Source: Tangfeifania diversioriginum (GTDB lineage Bacteria; Bacteroidota; Bacteroidia; Bacteroidales; Prolixibacteraceae). From it: a DNA stretch of 64,000 nucleotides. This document shows positions 10,141-19,500 of this stretch, in pieces; positions within the stretch are counted from its first letter, which is position 1, and every line of letters starts with the position of its first letter. The notes beneath the pieces are model-generated. The model was not told where the DNA came from. It did not search any database and worked only from the letters and a program-made list of their open reading frames with translations. The DNA is taken from positions 62,001 through 126,000 of the forward strand of contig CAMCBW010000008.1 in assembly GCA_945873105.1 (NCBI GenBank), read 5' to 3'. Made by a program: the position numbers and the translations under genes.

Positions 10141-10175
10141 CAGGTGTTATTAAATTACTTTTTAATAATCACCTG
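10141..10175 (-). promoter_or_regulatory. Stem-loop in the susC leader region
   Basis: CAGGTGTTATTAAA (10141-10154) faces TTTAATAATCACCTG (10161-10175). The arms pair over 14 bases with one bulged base and a loop of six. It lies about 93 bases upstream of the susC start, so it may be in the susC 5' leader. Function unknown. Confidence 0.45.
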
Positions 10176-10354
10176 GAATACCCAGCCCGTCATCGCAGGA
10201 TCATTTTCGTTCGGGGTGATATTTGTCTTATGGGTATTTCATATTAACATATTACCTTTGAACACAGAATTTAAAGGCTTCAGCTTACTATTCCTTTTCT
10301 TGGCAAAGACTTTTGGAATATTAACCAGTTGAATGCTTTTATTTTTGATTGATT

Positions 10355-10381
10355 AGGATTGACTAACTATTAGTCAATCCT
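10355..10381 (-). terminator. Hairpin downstream of the GntR gene
   Basis: Perfect 12-bp arms AGGATTGACTAA (10355-10366) and TTAGTCAATCCT (10370-10381) with loop CTA, about 31 bases past the regulator stop. The T-run follows the stem on the plus strand, not on the minus strand used by the regulator. As a factor-independent terminator for the regulator it is therefore imperfect, though the stem itself is strong. Confidence 0.55.
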
Positions 10382-10412
10382 TTTTAACTTGTATTGCAGG
10401 TCATAGCGATGG

Positions 10413-11132
10413 TTATTTTGTTTGTCCCATGTAGGTCAGGCTAAATTCAAGTACATCTTTCAAATGTTTCCTCATTGCCTCTTCGGCAGCATCCGGCTTT
10501 TGCGCTATGATGCAATCCAAAATTTCGGCATGTTCCCCCAAAGATTTCAGATAACGACCATCTCCGCATACATTCAATTTGCGGTAAATCATGATGATGT
10601 CAGGGATGATAATGAGCATCAATGATTTAATTACTGAGTTCTGACTGGCTTCAGCAATTTTCAGGTGGAAATTGAAATCTTCATTTACCGCTGACAGATC
10701 AGCCTCCACCTTCATTTTGTACTGTTCCATCGCCTCTTCGAGCATCTGAATATCATTTGAACTTCTGCGGAGGGCAGCTTGCCTGGCGGCAAAACACTCC
10801 ATTAAAACACGGGTCTCCACCAAATGGGCAAAATCGTTTTCTCCCATTTTTATGATATTGGTAAAAAGCCCTTCCATGGCCGATATATCAATACCGGAAA
10901 CAATGGTGCCACTCTGCGGATTGGTTTTCAGAATGCCGAATACTTCCAGCTTTTTGATGGCATCCCTGACATAGGTCCTCCCAATCCCGAATTTTTCGGA
11001 GAGCTGTCTTTCGGAGGGTAAGCGGTCTCCAGGATTGATCTGCCCTGTGACTATTGATTTACGGAGTTGATTGATGATTTTGTCAACCGGGCTTTCAACC
11101 CTAATTGTATCAAATTTTTCAAGTAGGTCCAT
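10413..11132 (-). CDS. FadR-subfamily GntR transcriptional regulator of the alginate locus
   Basis: 239 residues from the ATG at 11132 (MDLLEKFDTIRVESP). A longer frame to 11180 exists, but its first codons are the translated operator repeats, so the internal start is preferred. N-terminal winged helix (about 10-80: DRLPSERQLSEKFGIGRTYV, IKKLEVFGILKTNPQSGT) and a C-terminal all-helical FCD ligand domain (about 95-235) with Asp/His metal-site positions. FadR-type GntR proteins often repress uronate genes (UxuR, ExuR), and AusR of Zobellia galactanivorans controls alginate genes. Likely role: a repressor released by an alginate-derived monomer, and autoregulated through the tandem palindromes upstream. 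Confidence 0.88.
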   Translation of the reverse strand: MDLLEKFDTIRVESPVDKIINQLRKSIVTGQINPGDRLPSERQLSEKFGIGRTYVRDAIKKLEVFGILKTNPQSGTIVSGIDISAMEGLFTNIIKMGENDFAHLVETRVLMECFAARQAALRRSSNDIQMLEEAMEQYKMKVEADLSAVNEDFNFHLKIAEASQNSVIKSLMLIIIPDIIMIYRKLNVCGDGRYLKSLGEHAEILDCIIAQKPDAAEEAMRKHLKDVLEFSLTYMGQTK

Positions 11133-11153
11133 GACGACTAATTGTAAAAAAAA

Positions 11154-11180
11154 TTGGTCGACCAAAAATTGGTCGACCAA
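11154..11180. promoter_or_regulatory. Tandem palindromic operators TTGGTCGACCAA
   Basis: Two perfect 12-bp palindromes at 11154-11165 and 11169-11180, 15 bases apart start to start. The form TTGGTNNACCAA is close to the UxuR/ExuR type of GntR operator. The second copy overlaps the -7 element of the regulator's own promoter and both lie at or just past the expected transcription start. Repression by the downstream GntR protein is the simplest reading. Confidence 0.75.
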
Positions 11181-11207
11181 ATATAAAATCTATTTACTTG
11201 AAAGCAA
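11178..11207 (-). promoter_or_regulatory. Promoter of the GntR regulator
   Basis: On the minus strand, TTG (11205-11207) is followed by 19 bases and TATATTTG (11178-11185), a perfect match to the Bacteroidota -7 consensus TAnnTTTG with standard spacing. The transcript would start near 11171, inside the tandem operator. Confidence 0.7.
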
Positions 11208-11676
11208 CCTGTTTTCCTGGTTTTGTTTCAACCAGTTGGTAAAGATCAGATATTCAATAATATAAGGTCATATGTTATAAAACATATCTTATCTTGGTTC
11301 AATTCTTCCTGTAGTGGGATCATTTTCACTTCAAAAAGTAACTATCCGGATGTATAGGAAGGGCCATCTGTTTCGCAGATCGTCGGTTCCCTTCAATTTC
11401 AAGGATGCCAATTGTTAAATTCTGAATTGAACAGGAGCTGAAGCGGTACAGCCCCATGTATATTCAGATGACTTTCAGGTATATGGTTTGATATTCGATG
11501 ATCTGCCAGTGATTATTTGGTCAGCAAGGACTTGTTAATTCTCCGCGTGGATTCGGGATAGCAGCCTTGTAGCATGAATCCTGTAAAATGAAACTGATGA
11601 TGAATCAATGCCTTTCGGATTGATCCACCATCAGTTCACGTGGTCTTAAATTGGAATTGAAGTCCTCGTTGCCAGG
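11208..11676. other. Intergenic region, no gene seen
   Basis: About 470 bases between the regulator promoter and the T9SS gene. It holds a dyad ATATGTT-ATAA-AACATAT (11270-11287) and, at the right end, the hairpin 11595-11633 listed separately. No open frame with family features was found. Confidence 0.6.
11595..11633 (-). terminator. Hairpin downstream of the T9SS beta-helix gene
   Basis: On the minus strand a 15-bp stem (11619-11633 with 11595-11609) forms with two G-U pairs and a short loop, 44 bases past the stop of the beta-helix gene. There is only a weak T-rich tail (GTTTCATTTT). Probably ends the TonB receptor/beta-helix transcript. Confidence 0.5.
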
Positions 11677-13293
11677 CTAATTTTTGATGATTTTCTTAAC
11701 CACCTTGTCTTTGGCTCCAGCTATCTGCAAAAAATAGATGCCTTTCGGTAAGGCAGCACCCGAATTGCTGTTTCCATCCCAGACTACGCTGTAACTTCCT
11801 GCCTCCAATTCGCCGTTTACCAGCATTTTGGACAATTGTCCCGCAGCATTGAACACGCCAACTTCAATCTTTTGGGACCTGGTCACACTGTAATAGATGG
11901 TAGTCTGATCTAAAAATGGATTTGGAAAACTTTTGTCGATTTTGACCTCTTCCATGCTGACAGATTTCAGCGGTGCGCTTTTTTGAATGACTCCCTGCGC
12001 CCATTGTGCCTTTAATGCAGGCCAGGCATTGAGGTCACCTACCGGATAATTGTTGTCAGCTGCCCGGTATGACTTTGAGGTGGTGGAATAACTTACATCC
12101 CATTCATAAGGATAGATCACCGAGAAGTTGTTGGGGAATACCGATGCTTTTGGATGTGAAACCCAATAGGTGTTAAAATTGAGCAGCATTTGCCACGAAG
12201 AGGTATTCTTCAGCACCAATTCCTCCTTGAAGTATGCCTGTGGCATCCCGGCTCCCACAAATTTTACGATGGCATTGTTGACCGGCCTTACATCTGCGAT
12301 AGAATCATTGGGAGGAGTCAGGTTGAAGTAATCAACCATTTTCTTATCGTGGTAGATGTTGTTGTTCCGCATTTCTACAGTTGCTGCCTTTAGGTTGGTA
12401 GAAAGGCTGTCGTGGGTGATGACTGCAAAAGCCTTGTCTGGTTGCATCTGTTCAGTTCTCCATCGGGCAGTTAATCGGTCTCCGTAGGTTAATGGATTGG
12501 AGAAGAGATTGTTGGTGATAACTGCTGTTTTGGTTTTTCCCAACTGGATACAACCATGATAACCTTGTATGTTGACAATCGTGTTGTGGTCAAATTTGAC
12601 ATAATTAATAATTGGAGACATATTTCTCATCACCCGGTCGCTGTAATTGTACAAGGTGCAGTTTTGCACAACAATTGTATCCACAGTTCCTGTATTTCTG
12701 ATATCAATGGCGCGGCCGTTTCCACCAACTGAAATGTGGTGTCCCTGGTTTCCAATGACACAATCGATCATGTACAATTTGACTCCGTCCACCTGCAGGG
12801 AGAAGGCTGCACCCCGGTCATTGATCAACCGGCAGCCACGCAGTGTTGCCCTGAAGTTCTTCCCATACATGTTCAACACCCTGTTCCCCAGGGTTCCATT
12901 CGAGTGTTTGCCATCAAATTCAAGATTTTCAAGCTTCAGGTTCATTCTTGCGGTAATCAATGCTGCCGAAGCACCTGCACTGTTAAGGGTATGAAAGATA
13001 ATGGGCAGGGGGCCTGTACCAGCTTCAGCCCTGATGTACAAGTCGTAATCGGTGCTGTTGATGGTAGAGGTTGCCAGGTAGACCTGTCCCCGTTTCAGTT
13101 CATAGACCACGTTTTTATTGGTTACACGGTTGGGGGCATCAGCAAGAATGGCATTGTAGATTTGGTCATACACCAGAGGTTGACCGGGAGTTATTCCCTG
13201 AATGGCAACAACACGTTGCTGTGCAAAGGCAAATTGGGTGACAGCAATGAATGCGGTCAGAAAAAGCAGCTTGAAATATTTGGTTTTCATCAT
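11677..13293 (-). CDS. Secreted right-handed beta-helix protein with T9SS C-terminal sorting domain
   Basis: 538 residues. Signal peptide 1-24 (FIAVTQFAFAQ). Residues about 90-300 form repeated beta-helix turns (LENLEFDGKHSNGT, IDCVIGNQGHHISVGG, FDHNTIVNIQGYHG, ITNNLFSNPL), the fold of PL6, GH28 and related enzymes, but no known catalytic set is clear. The last ~75 residues (DKSFPNPFLDQTTIYYSV to VKKIIKN) are a typical type A T9SS sorting domain, so the protein is exported and anchored or released at the cell surface. It follows the stand-alone TonB receptor after 34 bases and is likely cotranscribed. It may be a surface binder or lyase for the receptor's substrate. The exact enzyme class is not assigned. 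Confidence 0.8.
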   Translation of the reverse strand: MMKTKYFKLLFLTAFIAVTQFAFAQQRVVAIQGITPGQPLVYDQIYNAILADAPNRVTNKNVVYELKRGQVYLATSTINSTDYDLYIRAEAGTGPLPIIFHTLNSAGASAALITARMNLKLENLEFDGKHSNGTLGNRVLNMYGKNFRATLRGCRLINDRGAAFSLQVDGVKLYMIDCVIGNQGHHISVGGNGRAIDIRNTGTVDTIVVQNCTLYNYSDRVMRNMSPIINYVKFDHNTIVNIQGYHGCIQLGKTKTAVITNNLFSNPLTYGDRLTARWRTEQMQPDKAFAVITHDSLSTNLKAATVEMRNNNIYHDKKMVDYFNLTPPNDSIADVRPVNNAIVKFVGAGMPQAYFKEELVLKNTSSWQMLLNFNTYWVSHPKASVFPNNFSVIYPYEWDVSYSTTSKSYRAADNNYPVGDLNAWPALKAQWAQGVIQKSAPLKSVSMEEVKIDKSFPNPFLDQTTIYYSVTRSQKIEVGVFNAAGQLSKMLVNGELEAGSYSVVWDGNSNSGAALPKGIYFLQIAGAKDKVVKKIIKN

Positions 13294-13327
13294 CTGAATT
13301 TTTAAGAATGTTATTATACTTCAAGGA

Positions 13328-16264
13328 TTACTGGAAACTGAGTTGGATACCAAATTCTGCCGTAAACCCATACATATTTTCATAGGTAGGGAAAGCTGAG
13401 GTGTAGCGGTAGCCTTTTTCCGTTGCATTGGTAATGTTGTTCAAGTTCAATAGCAGACTAACGTATTTGTTGATTTTCTGCTTGGCCGTTACATCGAAGC
13501 GCATGTAAGAATCAGTATAGCGGTAGTAGCCTTCCTGATCCGTGTTCGGATTGATACTGGTAAGTCGGGTCCCCTGGTAGCCCATGGAAACACGCGTGGA
13601 GAAGCCTTTGTAATCATAACCCAACCAGGCATTCGAGGTAAAATCAACCTGCGAAGGCATCCGGCTCTCGGTCTTCTGGAAATAGGATTTGGTGAAATCT
13701 ACTGCTAGGGTAGGACGTACCCCATTGTACATCACGATATCTTCCACCTTCTTCCAAACCATGTAGTAGGTCTTTGACCACAGGCGTGTCATGTTGAAAC
13801 CCAGGACAAAACGGTTGAATGGACTTGGCAGGAAGTTGAAGTGGGTATTGTACTCAAATTCCAAACCTTTTACATAGGAGTCATCCAGGTTGATGTAATC
13901 TTCGTTCAAATCAAACGATTGAGGAGGCAATCCGTTTTTAACGGCATCCTCCGGCGACATGGTTCCGCTGATCTGGTAGAACATGTTTTTGATCTGTTTG
14001 CTGTATCCACCGAAGGAGAGTAATCCAAATTCACCGGTATACACTGTCACTGAAGCATCCAGGTTCCAGGCTGTGGCATGTTTCAGGTCCGGATTTCCCT
14101 TTTTAACACTGTAACCACCCGCGTCATACCTGAAGCGTGGGATCATCCACATGTAGTTGGGACGGGACAATGTTTTTACAGCAGAGAGCCTGATGTCCAT
14201 CCAGCTGGTGGGTTTGATTTTAAGGTGGGCACTTGGCAACCATTCCGAATATTTCTGAACGGCTGTATCTGCCTCCGTATAACCGTTTACGCCCCTTGCC
14301 CCGTTGACCGTTGAATAAATACCGTGGTAGGTATTGTTGGAGCTCTCGTAACGAATGCCAGGAATGAAGGTGACCAAATCCCCGTAATTTAACTTCAGCA
14401 TGGCATAACCGGCAGAGGTTGTTTCATAGGTGTCGTAGTTGTTTTCGGCATTGCTTGGATCGAAAAGATATTCTGACAGGTGGTAGGTATGCCAATCCTG
14501 CACCTGACTTTTGGGTATAATGGGGAAGAAGTTGTACTCTCCGTTTAGGATCGGAACATTGGTCTGTTCATTGAAATTGGACATCTGAATCAAATGGTTG
14601 GTGGTCAATGCCAATGTGCCACGTGGGTCATTTTTTATAGCCAGATCGGATAACGCTGGTTTTAAATAATATTGTTGATCCGACAACATGATCCCATGAC
14701 GAACTCTTTTTTCGGTTTGGTACTTGCCCCCGAATTTTAGTAAACCGGCAATTTTATCACTTAATTTCAATGGTACTTCAAAGTCCAGTTTGGCGGTATA
14801 GTTGGTCTGTTGCAAGGTGTCAGGAGTCCATTGGGAGTTATTCAGGGCCGAAACCACATCTTTTGTCTGATTTACCCCATTGAAGGCAAGACTGTCGGCA
14901 AAGAATTTTGGATCCACTACGTTTTTGCCGACTGCCCCTGGTTTAAGTCCATAGGGTGCCCCAAGCTGAAATTGAAGGGACATATCTTGCGGGTTAATAC
15001 CATCCGTATGAACACGGGTTAAACTCCAATCGATTTTCATGATGTTTAGATTCACGTTTCCTCCCAACGAACTGTTTAGTGAATTGGTGGTATTTTCAGA
15101 ATAATTTGCATCATGAAGCAACAAGCCATTTCTGTTGACGTTTTTGGATTGTGTCATGCTATTCCTTGGCGAGGAGTTGTAGATATTGGTAAAGAATATA
15201 CCTCCAAAATCAAATTGATAGTCCAGCATCGCCAAGCCACCGTATCTTTTTGTAAGTTGCTTCCGCTCTGTTAAGGTGATGCCGTCAATATAAAAGACAT
15301 CGGCAATCTCCGCATTTGGATTAAAATAGGCAATGTCAAGTCCCTGGGCACTTCGGTCCGTTTGTTCATAATTGGCTTGCGCCATTACGCCCAGTTTGTT
15401 GTCAAGGAATCTGGATGAATAGTCCCATGATCCTTTGAAATTGCCAAATGTCTTGTAGAGGTTGCTGTAACCACCATACAACCGTAATTGGTTCTTTTTC
15501 GGCTCCGGTGCCTTGGAGATGACCAGGTTGATGGTCCCGGCAATGGCATCTCCATCCATGTCGGCAGTGGGTGACTTGAAGACCTCAATCCCGGAAAGCA
15601 ATTCCGGAGAGATATTGCTCAGATCAACGGAACGGTCACCATTCACACTCATGTCGGTGGAGGGTTGTTTGACACCGTTGATACTTACACTGCTGAATTT
15701 AGGATCCAAACCTCTCAACACGACTTTTGACCCCTCTCCGTTGCTGCGCACCAGGGAGACACCGGGAAGACGTCCAATGGCCTCTGCTGCATTCACATCG
15801 GGCAGCTCGCGGATGGCATCCTTTGATACCACGTTGACAAGGGCATTGGATTTCAGCTGCTGGTTGATCGCCGCATTCTGCCCGATACGCTGGCTGCTGA
15901 CAACCACCTCTCCAATGGTAACAAGGGGTTGATCCAGTTCAATCAGGATTTTTTTGCGTTCGCCTGACTTCAGGTTAAAGGGTACTTCCATGCTGCTGTA
16001 GCCAATGTAGGAGATTTGCAAGGTATAGTCGCCAGGCTGAAGATTGGCCAGTCGAAAGGCCCCGTCAAGATCCGTCACAACACCTGTGACCGTACCTTTA
16101 ATCACTACAGTAGCAAAGGGAAGCAACTCTTTTGAAGACTTATCCTTTACTACACCCGCTATTTCGCCCGGGGCTACTTTTTGTGCGTAAAGTGCATTCT
16201 GTCCGCTCCATGCCAGAAGGAGAAGCAGGAGTGCAATACAATTCATCCATCTTTGGTAATACAT
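13328..16264 (-). CDS. TonB-dependent receptor of the non-SusC type
   Basis: 978 residues: signal peptide to about 28, carboxypeptidase-regulatory-like domain (about 32-115: IAGVVKDKSSKELLPFATVV), plug (about 135-250) with INAAEAIGRLPGVSL-like text (AEAIGRLPGVSLVRSNGEGS) and VVLRGLDPKFSSVSINGVK, then a barrel ending FGIQLSFQ. The plug wording is that of TonB receptors used by Bacteroidota and Proteobacteria for carbohydrate or siderophore uptake without a SusD partner, and no susD lies next to it. It is divergent from the HTCS gene at 16582 and upstream of the T9SS beta-helix gene. Probably imports the oligomer made by the nearby lyase cluster. Confidence 0.9.
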   Translation of the reverse strand: MYYQRWMNCIALLLLLLAWSGQNALYAQKVAPGEIAGVVKDKSSKELLPFATVVIKGTVTGVVTDLDGAFRLANLQPGDYTLQISYIGYSSMEVPFNLKSGERKKILIELDQPLVTIGEVVVSSQRIGQNAAINQQLKSNALVNVVSKDAIRELPDVNAAEAIGRLPGVSLVRSNGEGSKVVLRGLDPKFSSVSINGVKQPSTDMSVNGDRSVDLSNISPELLSGIEVFKSPTADMDGDAIAGTINLVISKAPEPKKNQLRLYGGYSNLYKTFGNFKGSWDYSSRFLDNKLGVMAQANYEQTDRSAQGLDIAYFNPNAEIADVFYIDGITLTERKQLTKRYGGLAMLDYQFDFGGIFFTNIYNSSPRNSMTQSKNVNRNGLLLHDANYSENTTNSLNSSLGGNVNLNIMKIDWSLTRVHTDGINPQDMSLQFQLGAPYGLKPGAVGKNVVDPKFFADSLAFNGVNQTKDVVSALNNSQWTPDTLQQTNYTAKLDFEVPLKLSDKIAGLLKFGGKYQTEKRVRHGIMLSDQQYYLKPALSDLAIKNDPRGTLALTTNHLIQMSNFNEQTNVPILNGEYNFFPIIPKSQVQDWHTYHLSEYLFDPSNAENNYDTYETTSAGYAMLKLNYGDLVTFIPGIRYESSNNTYHGIYSTVNGARGVNGYTEADTAVQKYSEWLPSAHLKIKPTSWMDIRLSAVKTLSRPNYMWMIPRFRYDAGGYSVKKGNPDLKHATAWNLDASVTVYTGEFGLLSFGGYSKQIKNMFYQISGTMSPEDAVKNGLPPQSFDLNEDYINLDDSYVKGLEFEYNTHFNFLPSPFNRFVLGFNMTRLWSKTYYMVWKKVEDIVMYNGVRPTLAVDFTKSYFQKTESRMPSQVDFTSNAWLGYDYKGFSTRVSMGYQGTRLTSINPNTDQEGYYRYTDSYMRFDVTAKQKINKYVSLLLNLNNITNATEKGYRYTSAFPTYENMYGFTAEFGIQLSFQ

Positions 16265-16581
16265 AAATCTGAATTTTAGTTATTATTTGGTCAAATCTGA
16301 TGCGAAAGTTGTGTTGTACCAAATCTTTTGGTTGTTTGTGTTTTAAAATTACAAATACATGAACACTCCTCCTATCAATTATATTTCATTTCCTTGAAAT
16401 ATTAGGGCAAACTGGTGAAAATATAGAATGTTTGGCAGTATAATTCAGGTTAAAGTTAACAATGACTTTTAAACAAACAATATATTGGGTTGGAAAGCCA
16501 AAGTAAATTGTACCTGAATTATATTTCTTAAACTGGATAAGCTGATTTTGGTACAAAATGCATTCCATTTTTTAGTTATTT
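16265..16581. promoter_or_regulatory. Divergent control region between the TonB receptor and HTCS 1
   Basis: 317 bases, no gene, rich in symmetric elements: ACCAAA-TCT-TTTGGT (16318-16332); CTATCAATTATATTTCA (16372-16388), which recurs at 28332 and in part at 41585; ATATTTCA facing TGAAATAT (16381-16402); an inverted pair TATAATTCAGG (16439-16449) and CCTGAATTATA (16513-16523); ATTTTG-GTA-CAAAAT (16545-16559). The heptamer TTGTACC occurs at 16314 and 16508 and in reverse at 16550. No exact TAnnTTTG element was found. These are candidate sites for the adjacent HTCS regulator. Confidence 0.6.
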
Positions 16582-19500
16582 TTGAGGAACAATCTGTTGC
16601 CTGATGATGTTCCCGAGATTATTTTTTTCTTTTTTATTGGGTTGCTGCTCTACTTTCATCCTTATAGGTGTAAGGCTGAAATCCAGACCCTTCCCTTCAG
16701 GCGTATTTCACCTGAAGGTGGTTTTACCCTGTCGCCTGTTGTTGAGATAGCACAGGATAAGCAGGGGTTTATTTGGTTTGTTACAAGGGAGAGGCTCTAT
16801 CAATACAACTCCCAGGATTTTATAAGCTTTGAACCAAAATATCAGTCAGGCATCTCACATACCAACAACTACATCACCAGTATGCTGATAGACCGGTCAA
16901 ACGCCATCTGGGTCGGAACCAATACCGGTGTTGCAAGGTTCAACAAGCATACCTGGCAGATGGATGCCATTCAACTGAAAGACAATGAGATGCCTGCAAA
17001 AATTCTCTTTCCAACCGACATCAAACAGAATAAAAAGGGTGAAATATGGATGATTGAGAGCAATTATCTGGCACTGCTTGACTCAGCCACCATGGAGATG
17101 AAATACGCTAAAATGAACAGCGTCCGTATACGGGCGAATGTATTTTGTTTTGATGAAAAGGAGAATATCTATGCTGCCAATAATTCTGGTGAATTGTTCC
17201 TTGTCAATTCATCTACCATGGGCGTCACAAAACTGGTTGTAAATATTTCGCCCATTAAATTATTTGGTATTTATTTGATCAATAATATATTGTGGGTCTC
17301 AACCGACGGATTCGGATTACGCCGATATACCAGGGAGGGGAGACTGATCGACTCTTTTTTCACGAAAGATGACAATAATTCTGCTTCCTATTCCAACAGA
17401 ATCAGGGATGTGCTTCAAACTTCCGACGGAAAAATCTGGATTGCCAGTTACAAGGGTTTGATCGAGTGGGTGGAGGGAAATGTAAATCAATATGTTTCTG
17501 ATCCGGGCGATCCATTCTCTTTGCCAGATAACTCAATTTCCTCGTTGATGGAAGACAGGCAAAAAGGGCTTTGGATTGGAACCTGGCGGGGAGGAGTTGG
17601 TTACCTGAACAACTTTGCCAATACTTTTGAAACCTATGTGAACTCTCCTTTCGAGAACTCTGTAAGTGGCAACCTGATCAATGCCATAACTGAAAATAGT
17701 GATGGATCCATATGGATTGGTACGGATGGTCAAGGGCTGAATGTTTTCAATGAACAACGAAAAATCTTCAGACACATCGGGTTGAAAGGAGCAGATAACA
17801 GGGCTGTGACCAACATTAAATGCATTCTGCAAAATAAGAGGGGGGAGATCTGGATTGGCACCTATGGTGGAGGTGTTTTTAGACAGAAACTGGGCGAGTC
17901 AGAATTTCAGCCCCTTATCCTTGAAAACAAGAATGTGTACGATATGGTAGAGGATGACAAAGGAATATGGATCGCTACCTACAACACAGGTCTCTTTTAT
18001 TATCGTTTTAGCGATCAGCAGCTGATACAACACGAGATAACTATCAATGGCAATGTTTCGTCTTTATCGGGTAACCTGAGAAAGTTGTTTCTCGATGCAT
18101 CCGGGAATCTCTGGGTCATATCCAACTCTGGTTTGCTGATTAAACCCTTTGGTAAAAGTGATTTCGAGCAATTTTTTATTGACAATGAGGCAGGGAAAGG
18201 GTCTATCCAGGTTTATACAATCACGAGATTTAAGGATGATTTAATTTGGCTTGGTACTGATCATGGCATTTTCTCCATCGACGGTGCGCGGGCTATCAGG
18301 CACTATCCTCTTTTGTTCAACGGCAAACAGGTGTCGGTGTATGGAATCGTTGCCACCGGTAAAGAAACTATGTGGATCAGCTCGAACTTTGGTATTTTTT
18401 CCTACAATCCAACAACCGGGAAAACCATCAATTATAGTGCTTCCGACGGTCTTCATGGGAATTTGTTCAATGCCGGGGCATATTGTCTGACCTCTTCCGG
18501 GAGAATATATTTTGGCAGTACAACTGGTCTGGTGGCATTCAGACCAGCAAGCATGCAGACAAATCCTTACCAGCCAGAAGTTTATTTCACCCGTATTTTT
18601 ATCAACCACAAAGAGATTATTCCGGGGCCGGAAAATTCCCCCCTCGATAGGCCATTGTATGAAACAGCACAGCTCAGAATGGATCCCGGACAAAAGTCAT
18701 TTTCAATAGAATTTATTGCGCAAAACTACCTGAACCCACAAAAAAATCAGTTTAGGTACCGTCTGAAGGGATTTGATCCTGCCTGGGTGGAAGCCGGATC
18801 AATGACAAAAGCTACCTATACCAACATTCCTCCTGGTAATTATGTTTTTGAAGTGGTGGCATGCAACAACGACATGGTCTGGAACATGGAACCGGCCATG
18901 CTGCATATCTATATTCCTCGTCCTTTGTTGTTGAGCAAGGTGGCAATGGTTTTCTACTTTTTGCTCTTGATTGCATTTGGAATACTGGTGCGGCGCATCT
19001 TGCTATACCGTACCAGGCTTGAACACCAAATTGAAATGGAGAGGATCCAGCGGCTTGAAGAGGAAAAATCCCATCAAAACAAACTGAATTTCTTCACCAA
19101 TATCTCGCACGAACTTCGAACACCGCTTACTCTGATAACCGGTCCTGTCGAATTGCTGATGAAGTCGTCCGGGCTCGATCAGGATGATTTTAACCGACTA
19201 TCGCTGATACGGCGGAATACCGGAAGATTGCTTAAACTGATCAATCAACTCCTTGAATTCAGGAAGATTGAGGAGAACAAGATGGAGTTGAACCTGGGAA
19301 AGACTGATCTGGTAAGTTTTGTGAGGGAAATTTTTGACTATTTCGTAGATGTGGCCAAGCAAAAGAACATCAATTATGTTTTTGTAAACCTACATGAACA
19401 TATTCCACTCTCTTTTGATCCCGACAAAATTGACAAAGCAGTGTTCAATTTGCTTTCCAATGCATTCAAATTTACACCGGAGAGAGGGACTATTCAGGTG

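Larger units (their letters stand above)
10049..10412. other. Intergenic leader between susC and the GntR regulator
   Basis: 364 bases without a convincing gene. It should hold the susC promoter, read on the minus strand, but no exact TAnnTTTG element was found by eye. It contains two hairpins (10141-10175 and 10355-10381, listed separately). No copy of the TTGGTCGACCAA palindrome seen upstream of the regulator occurs here. Confidence 0.7.

Noticed and set aside
11133-11180. N-terminal extension of the GntR regulator (MVDQFLVDQ)
   Set aside because: These codons are the two operator palindromes read in frame and follow the predicted promoter start. The ATG at 11132 fits better.
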